Shown here in pieces: positions 9,113-16,051 of a DNA stretch of 64,000 nucleotides. The DNA lies in contig NZ_VLNR01000024.1 of assembly GCF_007489275.1 (NCBI RefSeq), positions 22,548 to 86,547 of the forward strand. Direction: 5' to 3'. Under the pieces are notes generated by a model, which did not search any database, was not told the origin of the DNA, and saw only the letters and a list, made by a program, of their open reading frames with translations. The number at the start of each line of letters is the position of its first letter. Position 1 is the stretch's first letter. Both the position numbers and the translations under genes were made by a program. This stretch comes from Aquimarina algiphila (GTDB lineage Bacteria > Bacteroidota > Bacteroidia > Flavobacteriales > Flavobacteriaceae).

Positions 9113-11269
9113 TTAAAATTTAACCGCTAATCTCTTGGTAATTTCTCCTGCATAACTCATTTTAGACACTGAACTACTTAATGCTCTTATCCTTTTCTGA
9201 CGAGCTTGTTGTTTAATATTTTGCTGCATCACTCTTAATGACATTTCTTGTGGTTTAACAACAGATCCCATTTCTTTTAAACTAACATTTGTAGCACTGT
9301 CAAAAACATTTTTAAGTACTTTCTGCAACCTCAATAATCGCCATGCAGCTATATTAGATAAAGAGTTTACTTGACTATTTGTAAGATCTATTGCTTCTAT
9401 ACTATTAACTGTCTTTGACAACTCCTTGAAAATACGTTCAAAAAACTCTTCTAGCGTTTCAATTTTTTCATCCCATGGCTTTTTATTAAAATTAGGGGTA
9501 TGTGCATTTTGAAGAAATGTTTTAATAAACGGAAAATTAGGTGCTAATTTTCTTCTTACTTCAGATTTCAATGCATTCTCATATACTTTAGAGCTATCAT
9601 TATAAACCCATAAAATCTTTGTTTTGAAACCTCCTCTTATCCCATAAAATGCATTGTTCAAGACTTCGTATTCTTGTTCATGATAGGTTATACCAGGGAT
9701 TAGTCCATAAAAATCTTTATTTTTATAAGCAACTCCCCTTAAATCAAATCCATTAATATTTTCATTGTTGATTTCGTCAGGAATATCATTACCACCATGC
9801 GTTCGATTGGATAAAAGGTGGGTTTTATGTAACCCTTCAATCGTAGCTTTATATGATCTTTGGTTAAAAACCTTACCAATACCATGTCGGCCTAAGAAAT
9901 TAGAAGGTAAAGTCAAATCATTTTCTCCATTGGTAATTCGAGAGACATCATGCCCAAACAACTGTAATAAAAAACTATCTGCTTTAATTCCAAAAGGAAA
10001 TCTAGTATCATTTTTTAATGGTTCATCTGTATTAATAAAAACAACGATAGAGCGTACTCTTCTTTTTAAAAGAGGAATAATCCCATAATTATCTGTATAT
10101 CCTCCATCACCATATGCTCTATCAACGGTTAAGGCTGGATCAAATGGAGATACAGGCCAGGTTTTAAATTTTGGGAATATTTGTAAAGCACTCAAAATAT
10201 TGGAAGAATAATGATTTACCAGATGAGATAAATACCCTGGCGCCGACCCCGAAACACCCATAATGTCTTTAAGGCTTAACCGTCTATGATCATTTTCTAT
10301 ATTTGTTTCTACCCATTGATCATTCGGTCTTCCATCTATAGGGTTTCTATACGTATCCCAACCTATATTTTCCAGATATCCACCACCAATATTAAAATTA
10401 AAACTTCCTCTTTTACGACGATGTATACCACTATATTTTGGAGTAAAATCAACGTGTTCCCAAGTAAAATGGTTGTCTTTAACTACTGGTAATATACCTT
10501 CATTAGTAATTTTTGTATAATCTTGATTCATTGCACCATTAACACACATATAAGGTCTACTTTTTTCGACAGTATAAAAATCATGTTGATTCAAATGGTT
10601 ATTTCTACGGGTAAGTTTTGTAATATCGCGGTCTTTCCATGTTGTATGTCTATTATTATTCAATCTAAACTTCTTAAGAAAAACATCTCCAACAATATTA
10701 CTAAATGTTTCATCGACATCAGCTCCATCAAACACTTTTGAATACTGACTTAATAATCGATGATTAAGTCTAGAATTTGCGATACAATGAGCAAACATTT
10801 CGGATCTACTATTAATGGTATCTAAGCGTCTAGCTGTCATCTGCTCTGGTGCTGTATAAGCTCCTAAAAAATGAGTGTCATTAAAACCTTTTGGCAAATA
10901 TGTATAAGGTACTATCGCCCAACTTCCTCCAGATATAGAACCAGTATACCTTATTTTAGATTGTAATTTCATTTTATGTATTGCCTGTAAGTACCCCAAC
11001 GATAAAGATGCTGAGCGTGTGCCCCCACCACTAAATGCTAATCCAACATTTGGTCGATTTATAATCTCTGATTCATCCAACTCAGGAAAATTAAATCGTG
11101 AACTAGTCTTATATATTGCAACCTTGGTTTTAGGGCCTATAAGATTTCCAAAAAATCGAATAGAATTATCAAGATATGTCCCTATCTTTCCTGTAACCTC
11201 AAGACCAACATCATAAACATTTTTTGCACCTTCTATTAGTGCTCCTCCTATATTTTGTAAAAAACCCAT
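9113..11269 (-). CDS. Patatin/cPLA2-like phospholipase
   Basis: A 718-residue serine acyl hydrolase of the patatin/cytosolic phospholipase A2 group. It shows the oxyanion-hole loop FSGGGTRSAS (79-88), the nucleophile motif SISGGSW with Ser113, which resembles the cPLA2 GLSGSTW elbow, and the catalytic aspartate in YGDGGYTDNYG near residue 389. Together these form a Ser-Asp dyad expected to cleave phospholipid acyl esters. The first 45 residues are glycine-rich and amphipathic, with no cleavable signal peptide. Residues about 560-718 are helical and unassigned. It is the last gene of a four-gene minus-strand operon, 7 bp after the S74 gene, just before the cytolysin-like gene. Confidence 0.85.
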   Translation of the reverse strand: MGFLQNIGGALIEGAKNVYDVGLEVTGKIGTYLDNSIRFFGNLIGPKTKVAIYKTSSRFNFPELDESEIINRPNVGLAFSGGGTRSASLSLGYLQAIHKMKLQSKIRYTGSISGGSWAIVPYTYLPKGFNDTHFLGAYTAPEQMTARRLDTINSRSEMFAHCIANSRLNHRLLSQYSKVFDGADVDETFSNIVGDVFLKKFRLNNNRHTTWKDRDITKLTRRNNHLNQHDFYTVEKSRPYMCVNGAMNQDYTKITNEGILPVVKDNHFTWEHVDFTPKYSGIHRRKRGSFNFNIGGGYLENIGWDTYRNPIDGRPNDQWVETNIENDHRRLSLKDIMGVSGSAPGYLSHLVNHYSSNILSALQIFPKFKTWPVSPFDPALTVDRAYGDGGYTDNYGIIPLLKRRVRSIVVFINTDEPLKNDTRFPFGIKADSFLLQLFGHDVSRITNGENDLTLPSNFLGRHGIGKVFNQRSYKATIEGLHKTHLLSNRTHGGNDIPDEINNENINGFDLRGVAYKNKDFYGLIPGITYHEQEYEVLNNAFYGIRGGFKTKILWVYNDSSKVYENALKSEVRRKLAPNFPFIKTFLQNAHTPNFNKKPWDEKIETLEEFFERIFKELSKTVNSIEAIDLTNSQVNSLSNIAAWRLLRLQKVLKNVFDSATNVSLKEMGSVVKPQEMSLRVMQQNIKQQARQKRIRALSSSVSKMSYAGEITKRLAVKF

Positions 11270-11276
11270 AGCTCTT

Positions 11277-12341
11277 TTATTTTATGATTTTAGATTGTAA
11301 CTCATTTATCATTTGTTGCTGTTCTTTTATAGCCTCTACCAGAATAGGCAAAATACCCTGGTAGTTTAAAGACTTTTCTCCATTCGTGTCGGTTGATGCA
11401 AGTTCTGGTACTATTTTTTCGACCTCCTGAGCGATAAAGCCATATTGTTTTTTGTGCTCTACATTTTTGGTTTGCTTTGCCTTTTCATTCCAATCATAGG
11501 TTACTCCATTTAAAGAAGAAATAGCTTCAATCGGATTTACTATACTTTCTACATTTTCTTTAAACGCAACATCTGATAAGGTTTTATAAGCCTGTGTCCC
11601 TGCTATTGATCCGTTTACTTCTAACTCATGTGTTGGATTTTCTACTCCGATACCTACTTTTTTACTTCCTAAAAAGACATTTAATACTCCTTTTCCATTA
11701 CTATCAAAATGAAAACTATCCTTCTTATCACTATATCTTAACCCCCAATTCGAGAAGTTTTTGGAGTGAGAAAGTACCATTTTGTCAGGATTAGATGTTC
11801 CGCTTTCAAATAAATATTGAGCAGGTTCATTTCCATTTTTAAACTGAATATTCTTTACATCTAATTGATTTGCATTCGATGTTTGATTGCCAGATGATGA
11901 CGCCCCTGATTGTCCTAAGATTCCTTTTAATGTAGTACCATCTTTGAAAATAATATCTTGTTTTATAGGGTCGATAACAAGAAGGTCTGTATTTGATTTT
12001 CCTTTAAATACTATCTTCCCAGGAATGATTTCTTCATTTTTCCATCCAAAAATCTCCAAATCTTTAATTTGTCCTTCAACACCATTTAATTTACTAGCAT
12101 GAACACTTTTTACACGCATATAACTATCACTAATTATTGTTCTGCCACTTTTACCATAAAGGCTAATGTGACTATGGCTAGGTGCTGTTGAGTCTCCAAG
12201 GGTTAAGGCCCCATTAGATGATAGTTTAGCCGTTGCTTTACCTTTTGTATTTTCAATAATTAAATCTTCTCCGTTTTTAATTCGAAGATCGCCTTCAATT
12301 TGTACTTCTTTGTCTGTTAAAATAACATCTGCTTTTTTCAT
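11277..12341 (-). CDS. Beta-helical protein with S74 intramolecular chaperone domain
   Basis: The C-terminal 100 or so residues (about 255-354) are the Peptidase_S74 / endosialidase chaperone type: SDVAFKENVESI, LNGVTYDWNEKA, QYGFIAQEVEKIVPEL, SLNYQGILPILVEAIKEQQ. In tail fibres this domain helps trimers fold and may cut itself off. The N-terminal 250 residues are repetitive beta sequence without a signal peptide. No phage structural gene lies nearby, so this is not simply a prophage fibre; a trimeric adhesin or carrier for the neighbouring enzymes is possible. It sits between the propeller gene (18 bp) and the phospholipase gene (7 bp). Confidence 0.8.
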   Translation of the reverse strand: MKKADVILTDKEVQIEGDLRIKNGEDLIIENTKGKATAKLSSNGALTLGDSTAPSHSHISLYGKSGRTIISDSYMRVKSVHASKLNGVEGQIKDLEIFGWKNEEIIPGKIVFKGKSNTDLLVIDPIKQDIIFKDGTTLKGILGQSGASSSGNQTSNANQLDVKNIQFKNGNEPAQYLFESGTSNPDKMVLSHSKNFSNWGLRYSDKKDSFHFDSNGKGVLNVFLGSKKVGIGVENPTHELEVNGSIAGTQAYKTLSDVAFKENVESIVNPIEAISSLNGVTYDWNEKAKQTKNVEHKKQYGFIAQEVEKIVPELASTDTNGEKSLNYQGILPILVEAIKEQQQMINELQSKIIK

Positions 12342-12359
12342 TTTTATTTGATTTATGGT

Positions 12360-13391
12360 TTATATAAAATTTGATTTATTTGAATCTGAAGCATCAAAAT
12401 GCTTGAAATAAAAGTTATCTGTGAATAGGTCTTTATCAACCATGGTAACGTGTAGTTTTCCGTTAATCCCAGGAGTCGATGCGATAGGGTTTTGATCAGG
12501 AGTAAGGTTACAATATGTGATTCCTTCTAATTCGTCACCTTCAAAAATAGCTCCTCCTGGAAAAGGAATATAATTGGTTCTTTTTATGATTTTTTTATAT
12601 ACAAATTGTCTTCCTGTATACATATCAAAACCTAATAACCCCGCATCACCATCCCTACTATCACTCAACAAATAGAGGTTGCCATTGGGACTAAAACACC
12701 CTCCCTGAATTCGTTTTAATTTGAAGTTTTGAAAATTGGAGTCAAAAAGTGGAAATCTATCCAAAAAATGAACTCCTGTAATCTCTTTACCTTTGGTTTC
12801 TAATTGATATACAAACAACCCTTCTTTTGAATCAAAGTCAAAATTACTAGTGAATAATCGTTTAGTCTTTGGGTCAATTGCACACCAGGGAAAACCATGT
12901 TGATCATCATTTTTGATATCATAATCATATAGGCATTTTAATGTTTGGCAATCGTGGACAGCAATTTTTGGAGGGCGTTTTCCTTCTAAGGGAACAAAAA
13001 CCTTGTTTTGATATATATCTATATCCCCCATGTGATCGTATCCTTTACCATTTTGATAAAGCCTTGAAGGAATGCCCGCATTATTACTCTTTTTTGTTTT
13101 GGAAGTAATTTTAGTGGTTAGCGGTATTTTAAAAAGATTATGTCGATTAGTAAAATACCAATATTGATCATCATGAGCCGCTCCTTGACTATTATCTCCC
13201 CATTCTGGATCAATTTTGGCAGGAAACTCTGCACTTTTTGTTAGTTTGTGAGGAGCTTGACAAGAGATCATCCAATTTTGTAATGAAATAAAATCTCTAT
13301 TCTTATAAAATGGATTTAACCATTGTCTAAATGCTATTTTTTTATTGTAAAAACTGGTAAATAATTGCCTTATAGATGTCGCCGAATTCAT
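12360..13391 (-). CDS. Beta-propeller-like protein of unknown function
   Basis: 343 residues without signal peptide. The sequence has spaced segments of the kind found in beta-propellers: WYFTNRHNLFKIPL, KVFVPLEGKRPPKIAVHD, FPWCAIDPKTKRLFTSNFD, GGCFSPNGNLYLLSD and GKLHVTMVD. I recognise no catalytic motif. The start overlaps the stop of the upstream Mur-ligase-like gene by four bases (ATGA, 13388-13391), so the two are probably translationally coupled. The operon setting suggests a role in producing or handling the phospholipase and S74 protein, but that is inference. Confidence 0.65.
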   Translation of the reverse strand: MNSATSIRQLFTSFYNKKIAFRQWLNPFYKNRDFISLQNWMISCQAPHKLTKSAEFPAKIDPEWGDNSQGAAHDDQYWYFTNRHNLFKIPLTTKITSKTKKSNNAGIPSRLYQNGKGYDHMGDIDIYQNKVFVPLEGKRPPKIAVHDCQTLKCLYDYDIKNDDQHGFPWCAIDPKTKRLFTSNFDFDSKEGLFVYQLETKGKEITGVHFLDRFPLFDSNFQNFKLKRIQGGCFSPNGNLYLLSDSRDGDAGLLGFDMYTGRQFVYKKIIKRTNYIPFPGGAIFEGDELEGITYCNLTPDQNPIASTPGINGKLHVTMVDKDLFTDNFYFKHFDASDSNKSNFI

Positions 13392-14494
13392 ATACTAATA
13401 TTTTTAACTAATTGATAATCCCTTATTTCAACTCCTTCAAATACATAGGTATCATCTCCCATCCCAAGAACTAAAATGACAGCTCCTTTAGGGGCATTAT
13501 AAACAGCATACTTAATTGCTTTCTCTCGTTCCCGAATTTTGATAAGACTAGAATCTTCTTGCGCTATTTGATCTAGAATAGAAGTTGTAGATTCACTTCT
13601 GGATTGGTCTTCTGTAATAATAACAACATCACTGTAACGTTTTGCAATCTTACCCATCAATGGTCGTTTGGTTTTTGATCTATCTCCGCCACAACCAAAC
13701 ACAGTCCAAACAGAAGCATATGACTTTAGTTGTATATCTTTAAGTAAGCACAAAAGACCTCCTGGGTTATGCGCAAAATCAATTATGATGTCTTTATCAT
13801 ATTTTTTAATACGATGATGTCTTCCGCGGGGAAGTGAGAATCTTTTTGAAATTCCAATTGCTGATTTTATAGATATCCCCGAACTATCGGCACAAAGAAT
13901 TGCAGCGCAAAAATTAGGAATAAACACTGCTGAGGGGATGCATATCTCTGAAAACCTCTGACCCTTATAATAAAGAGAGAAATACACCCCATTTTTATTA
14001 TTATTTTCAATTTCATACCGACAATGGGCTTCTGATTCTGGTCCAAAAGTCAACACAACACAATTCGTATGTTCTTTTACAGATGCTAAATATTTATGAT
14101 TTGTAATTGCGACACCATTCTCTTTGAGATGTTTTGAGAATAATTTTAATTTGGTCTGTCTATACTCCTCATAATTTTCATGATACTCAGTATGTTCATA
14201 ATTAGAAATTTTGGTAAGAACCGCCATATCAAGCTCAATATCATCATACAAATCATTCTTAAGAAAAGGGCTATGAGCTTCAAAATAGATATCGCAGTTC
14301 GGAGTATTAAACCTAGCTTCTTCTAACAACAATGCTAAAGGATCATTTTGTCCTAATCTATCGATGCGTTCCTGATTTTTCCAAAATCCTCTGGAACCAT
14401 AGGTGTAAATATTTTTATGGACATTTTTATATAACTGCTCTAAGAAATAAAGCGTAGATGTTTTTCCATTTGTTCCTGTAACCCCAATAATCAT
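13388..14494 (-). CDS. Short Mur-ligase-family enzyme (MurE-like, lacking domain 1)
   Basis: An ATP-dependent amide ligase of the Mur family. The P-loop GTNGKTST starts at residue 7; the conserved YRQTKLKLF lysine (carbamylated in Mur enzymes) is present; the C-terminal domain has DFAHNPGG, FGCGGDRSKTKRPLMG and TEDQSRSES, where MurE has a DNPR-type motif for its amino acid. At 368 residues it lacks the roughly 100-residue N-terminal UDP-binding domain of true MurE, so its acceptor is probably not a UDP-muramoyl peptide. It is first in the operon, behind an ECF-type promoter. Peptidoglycan, cyanophycin-like or peptide-tag chemistry are all possible. Confidence 0.8.
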   Translation of the reverse strand: MIIGVTGTNGKTSTLYFLEQLYKNVHKNIYTYGSRGFWKNQERIDRLGQNDPLALLLEEARFNTPNCDIYFEAHSPFLKNDLYDDIELDMAVLTKISNYEHTEYHENYEEYRQTKLKLFSKHLKENGVAITNHKYLASVKEHTNCVVLTFGPESEAHCRYEIENNNKNGVYFSLYYKGQRFSEICIPSAVFIPNFCAAILCADSSGISIKSAIGISKRFSLPRGRHHRIKKYDKDIIIDFAHNPGGLLCLLKDIQLKSYASVWTVFGCGGDRSKTKRPLMGKIAKRYSDVVIITEDQSRSESTTSILDQIAQEDSSLIKIREREKAIKYAVYNAPKGAVILVLGMGDDTYVFEGVEIRDYQLVKNISI

Positions 14495-14511
14495 TTCTCC
14501 TTTGTTTTTAG

Positions 14512-14542
14512 TTTAGTGTCAAAGAAGATTCAAAGGTTAACA
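14512..14542 (-). promoter_or_regulatory. Candidate ECF-type promoter of the Mur ligase-phospholipase operon
   Basis: On the minus strand TGTTAACCTTT (14542-14532), 12 bp, then ACACTAAA (14519-14512), 17 bp before the start codon at 14494. The first element is identical to that upstream of 19559 and the second is shared by all three units. An AAAGGAG stretch abuts the start codon. Confidence 0.6.
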
Positions 14543-14689
14543 TCAGGATCTTATTTTTTTAGAAAAAAATTATCTACCCTTTTTTAGTCATAATAATTTC
14601 TGGAAAGATTAAATCAATTTGATGTCAGAATCATAATTATGATCTCTTAGCTTCATCCTTTATTATATTATGTTCTTTATCCATTTTTA

Positions 14690-14741
14690 AAAGGTTAACA
14701 TTGTTTTTAAGAATTCTTATATTAGTTTTTTGTTAACCTTT
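14690..14741. repeat. Inverted pair of the 11-bp TGTTAACCTTT motif before the sigma gene
   Basis: AAAGGTTAACA at 14690-14700 and TGTTAACCTTT at 14731-14741 form a perfect inverted repeat with a 30-bp spacer that contains the palindrome AAGAATTCTT. The right copy continues into a weak -10-like ACATTAAT (14754-14761) that overlaps the sigma factor start codon, so it is probably not a normal promoter; control of the sigma gene by its own product or a partner is possible. Confidence 0.5.
14701..14730 (+). promoter_or_regulatory. Possible housekeeping promoter of the ECF sigma operon
   Basis: TTG at 14701-14703 and TAGTTTTT at 14723-14730, 19 bp apart, resemble the Bacteroidota -33/-7 pair (TTG and TAnnTTTG, here with the final base changed). 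It lies about 30 bp before the ATG at 14760. Confidence 0.3.
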
Positions 14742-14759
14742 ACCATTCCTTCTACATTA

Positions 14760-15311
14760 ATGATTGAAGAACAAATACTAATTTTACTAAAAAAGGGAGA
14801 CTCCCAAACGTTAAAAACCATATATCAAGAGTATCGTGATGCTTTCTTACATTTTGCAAAGCGTTATGATATTGCAACCGAAGATGTAGTAGATGTGTAT
14901 CAAGACGCAATTATTGTACTGCGAGAAAATGCCATTCAAGGAAAAATAGTTGGACAGAATAGTAGTATTAAGACATATTTATTTGGAATAGGGAAATTCA
15001 TGATTTATAAGAAATTAAGAGCTTCGAAAAAAATGATAAAGGTAGAAGATCAAAGTTTTTTTGAAAATGAAGAAACGGGACAATTGTTATCATATGAAAC
15101 AACAGAAACAAATAAACAGCAACAATTAGTACAACAAGCTTTGAAAAAAATAAGTGCTAAATGCAAAAAGGTTTTAGTATTATTCTACAGCCAAGGTTAT
15201 AGTATAGAAGAGATTATGATTGCTGAACAATATGAAAATAAAAATGTAGTAAAAAGTCAAAAATCAAGATGTTTAAAATCCCTGAAACAATTAATTAACC
15301 CCAACATATGA
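14760..15311 (+). CDS. ECF-type RNA polymerase sigma factor
   Basis: 183 residues from the ATG at 14760 (MIEEQILILLKKGD, the usual ECF opening). The sigma-2 part is seen at about 15-85 (YQEYRDAFLHFAKRYD, VVDVYQDAIIVLRE), and the sigma-4 helix-turn-helix at about 130-180 (ISAKCKKVLVLFYSQGYSIEEI ... QKSRCLKSLKQL). It would direct RNA polymerase to a specific promoter set; the repeated TGTTAACCTTT/ACACTAAA promoters around it are the obvious candidates. Its stop overlaps the start of the next gene (ATGA), the normal arrangement with an anti-sigma factor. Confidence 0.88.
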   Translation: MIEEQILILLKKGDSQTLKTIYQEYRDAFLHFAKRYDIATEDVVDVYQDAIIVLRENAIQGKIVGQNSSIKTYLFGIGKFMIYKKLRASKKMIKVEDQSFFENEETGQLLSYETTETNKQQQLVQQALKKISAKCKKVLVLFYSQGYSIEEIMIAEQYENKNVVKSQKSRCLKSLKQLINPNI

Positions 15312-16051
15312 TGGATAAAGAAACATTAATCATAAAACATTTTGAGGGTACCCTTTCTACGGAAGAGGCTAAATTATTTGATCAATTTATAAAAGAAGAT
15401 CCTGAGTTTGAAAAAGAAGTTTATTTTCAAACTGATGTGCAACTCGCCTTAAAAAAAGAGGAAGAATCAGAAATTAAATCACTATTTGAAAAACTCGAAG
15501 AAGAATACACTAATCCCAAAAAAACATCCAAAAAATTTGGGGCCGCAAAAATTTGGATTGCAGCTGCTTCTATTGCTATTCTAATAGGATGTGGAGTTTG
15601 GTTCGCATTACAAAACAGTACTATTGCCGGTGAAGATCTATACGCATCTTACTTCCAACCTTATCAAAATGTGGTACACCCTTTAATTAGGGGTAAACAA
15701 GAAAAAGATCAAAAAACACTAGCTTTTGAAGCTTATGAACGTGGTCAATATGATGTTGCCAGTGAATTATTTGATAAATTATACCAAAAACATCAAGAAC
15801 CATATTATCTATTCTATAAAGCTAATGCTTTGATGAAATTAAATCGTATACAAGAAGCTATTCCATTACTAGAAAAACATCTGACCACAGATGACAGCTT
15901 AAAGGAAAAATCAGTTTGGTATCTTGCTTTGTCCCATCTAAAAACAAAAAACTACCCACAATCTAAGTCTTATTTAAAAGAGATTATACAGGATAAAAAA
16001 TACAACTACAAAAAGGCAAAAGAGCTTTTAAAAGGGCTAAACAACCTTTGA
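15308..16051 (+). CDS. Membrane TPR protein, probable anti-sigma factor
   Basis: 247 residues: a cytoplasmic N-terminal region (FEGTLSTEEAKLFDQFIKED, a layout seen in Bacteroidota anti-sigma proteins), one membrane helix at about 81-101 (IWIAAASIAILIGCGVWFAL), and a C-terminal TPR region outside the membrane (FEAYERGQYDVASELFDKL, YYLFYKANALMKLNRIQEAI, YLALSHLKTKNYPQSKSYL). The overlap with the sigma gene and this topology point to an anti-sigma factor that senses a periplasmic signal, with the TPRs as docking surface. No zinc-binding ZAS motif is seen. The 3' end overlaps that of the convergent CHAT gene by 15 bp. Confidence 0.75.
   Translation: MMDKETLIIKHFEGTLSTEEAKLFDQFIKEDPEFEKEVYFQTDVQLALKKEEESEIKSLFEKLEEEYTNPKKTSKKFGAAKIWIAAASIAILIGCGVWFALQNSTIAGEDLYASYFQPYQNVVHPLIRGKQEKDQKTLAFEAYERGQYDVASELFDKLYQKHQEPYYLFYKANALMKLNRIQEAIPLLEKHLTTDDSLKEKSVWYLALSHLKTKNYPQSKSYLKEIIQDKKYNYKKAKELLKGLNNL

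Noticed and set aside
11277..12341. Prophage remnant
   Set aside because: Only the S74 domain is phage-like; no capsid, tail, portal or lysis genes lie nearby.
14730..14760. TTG start for the sigma factor at 14730
   Set aside because: The extra ten residues cover the TGTTAACCTTT box and do not look like protein; the ATG at 14760 fits the family.
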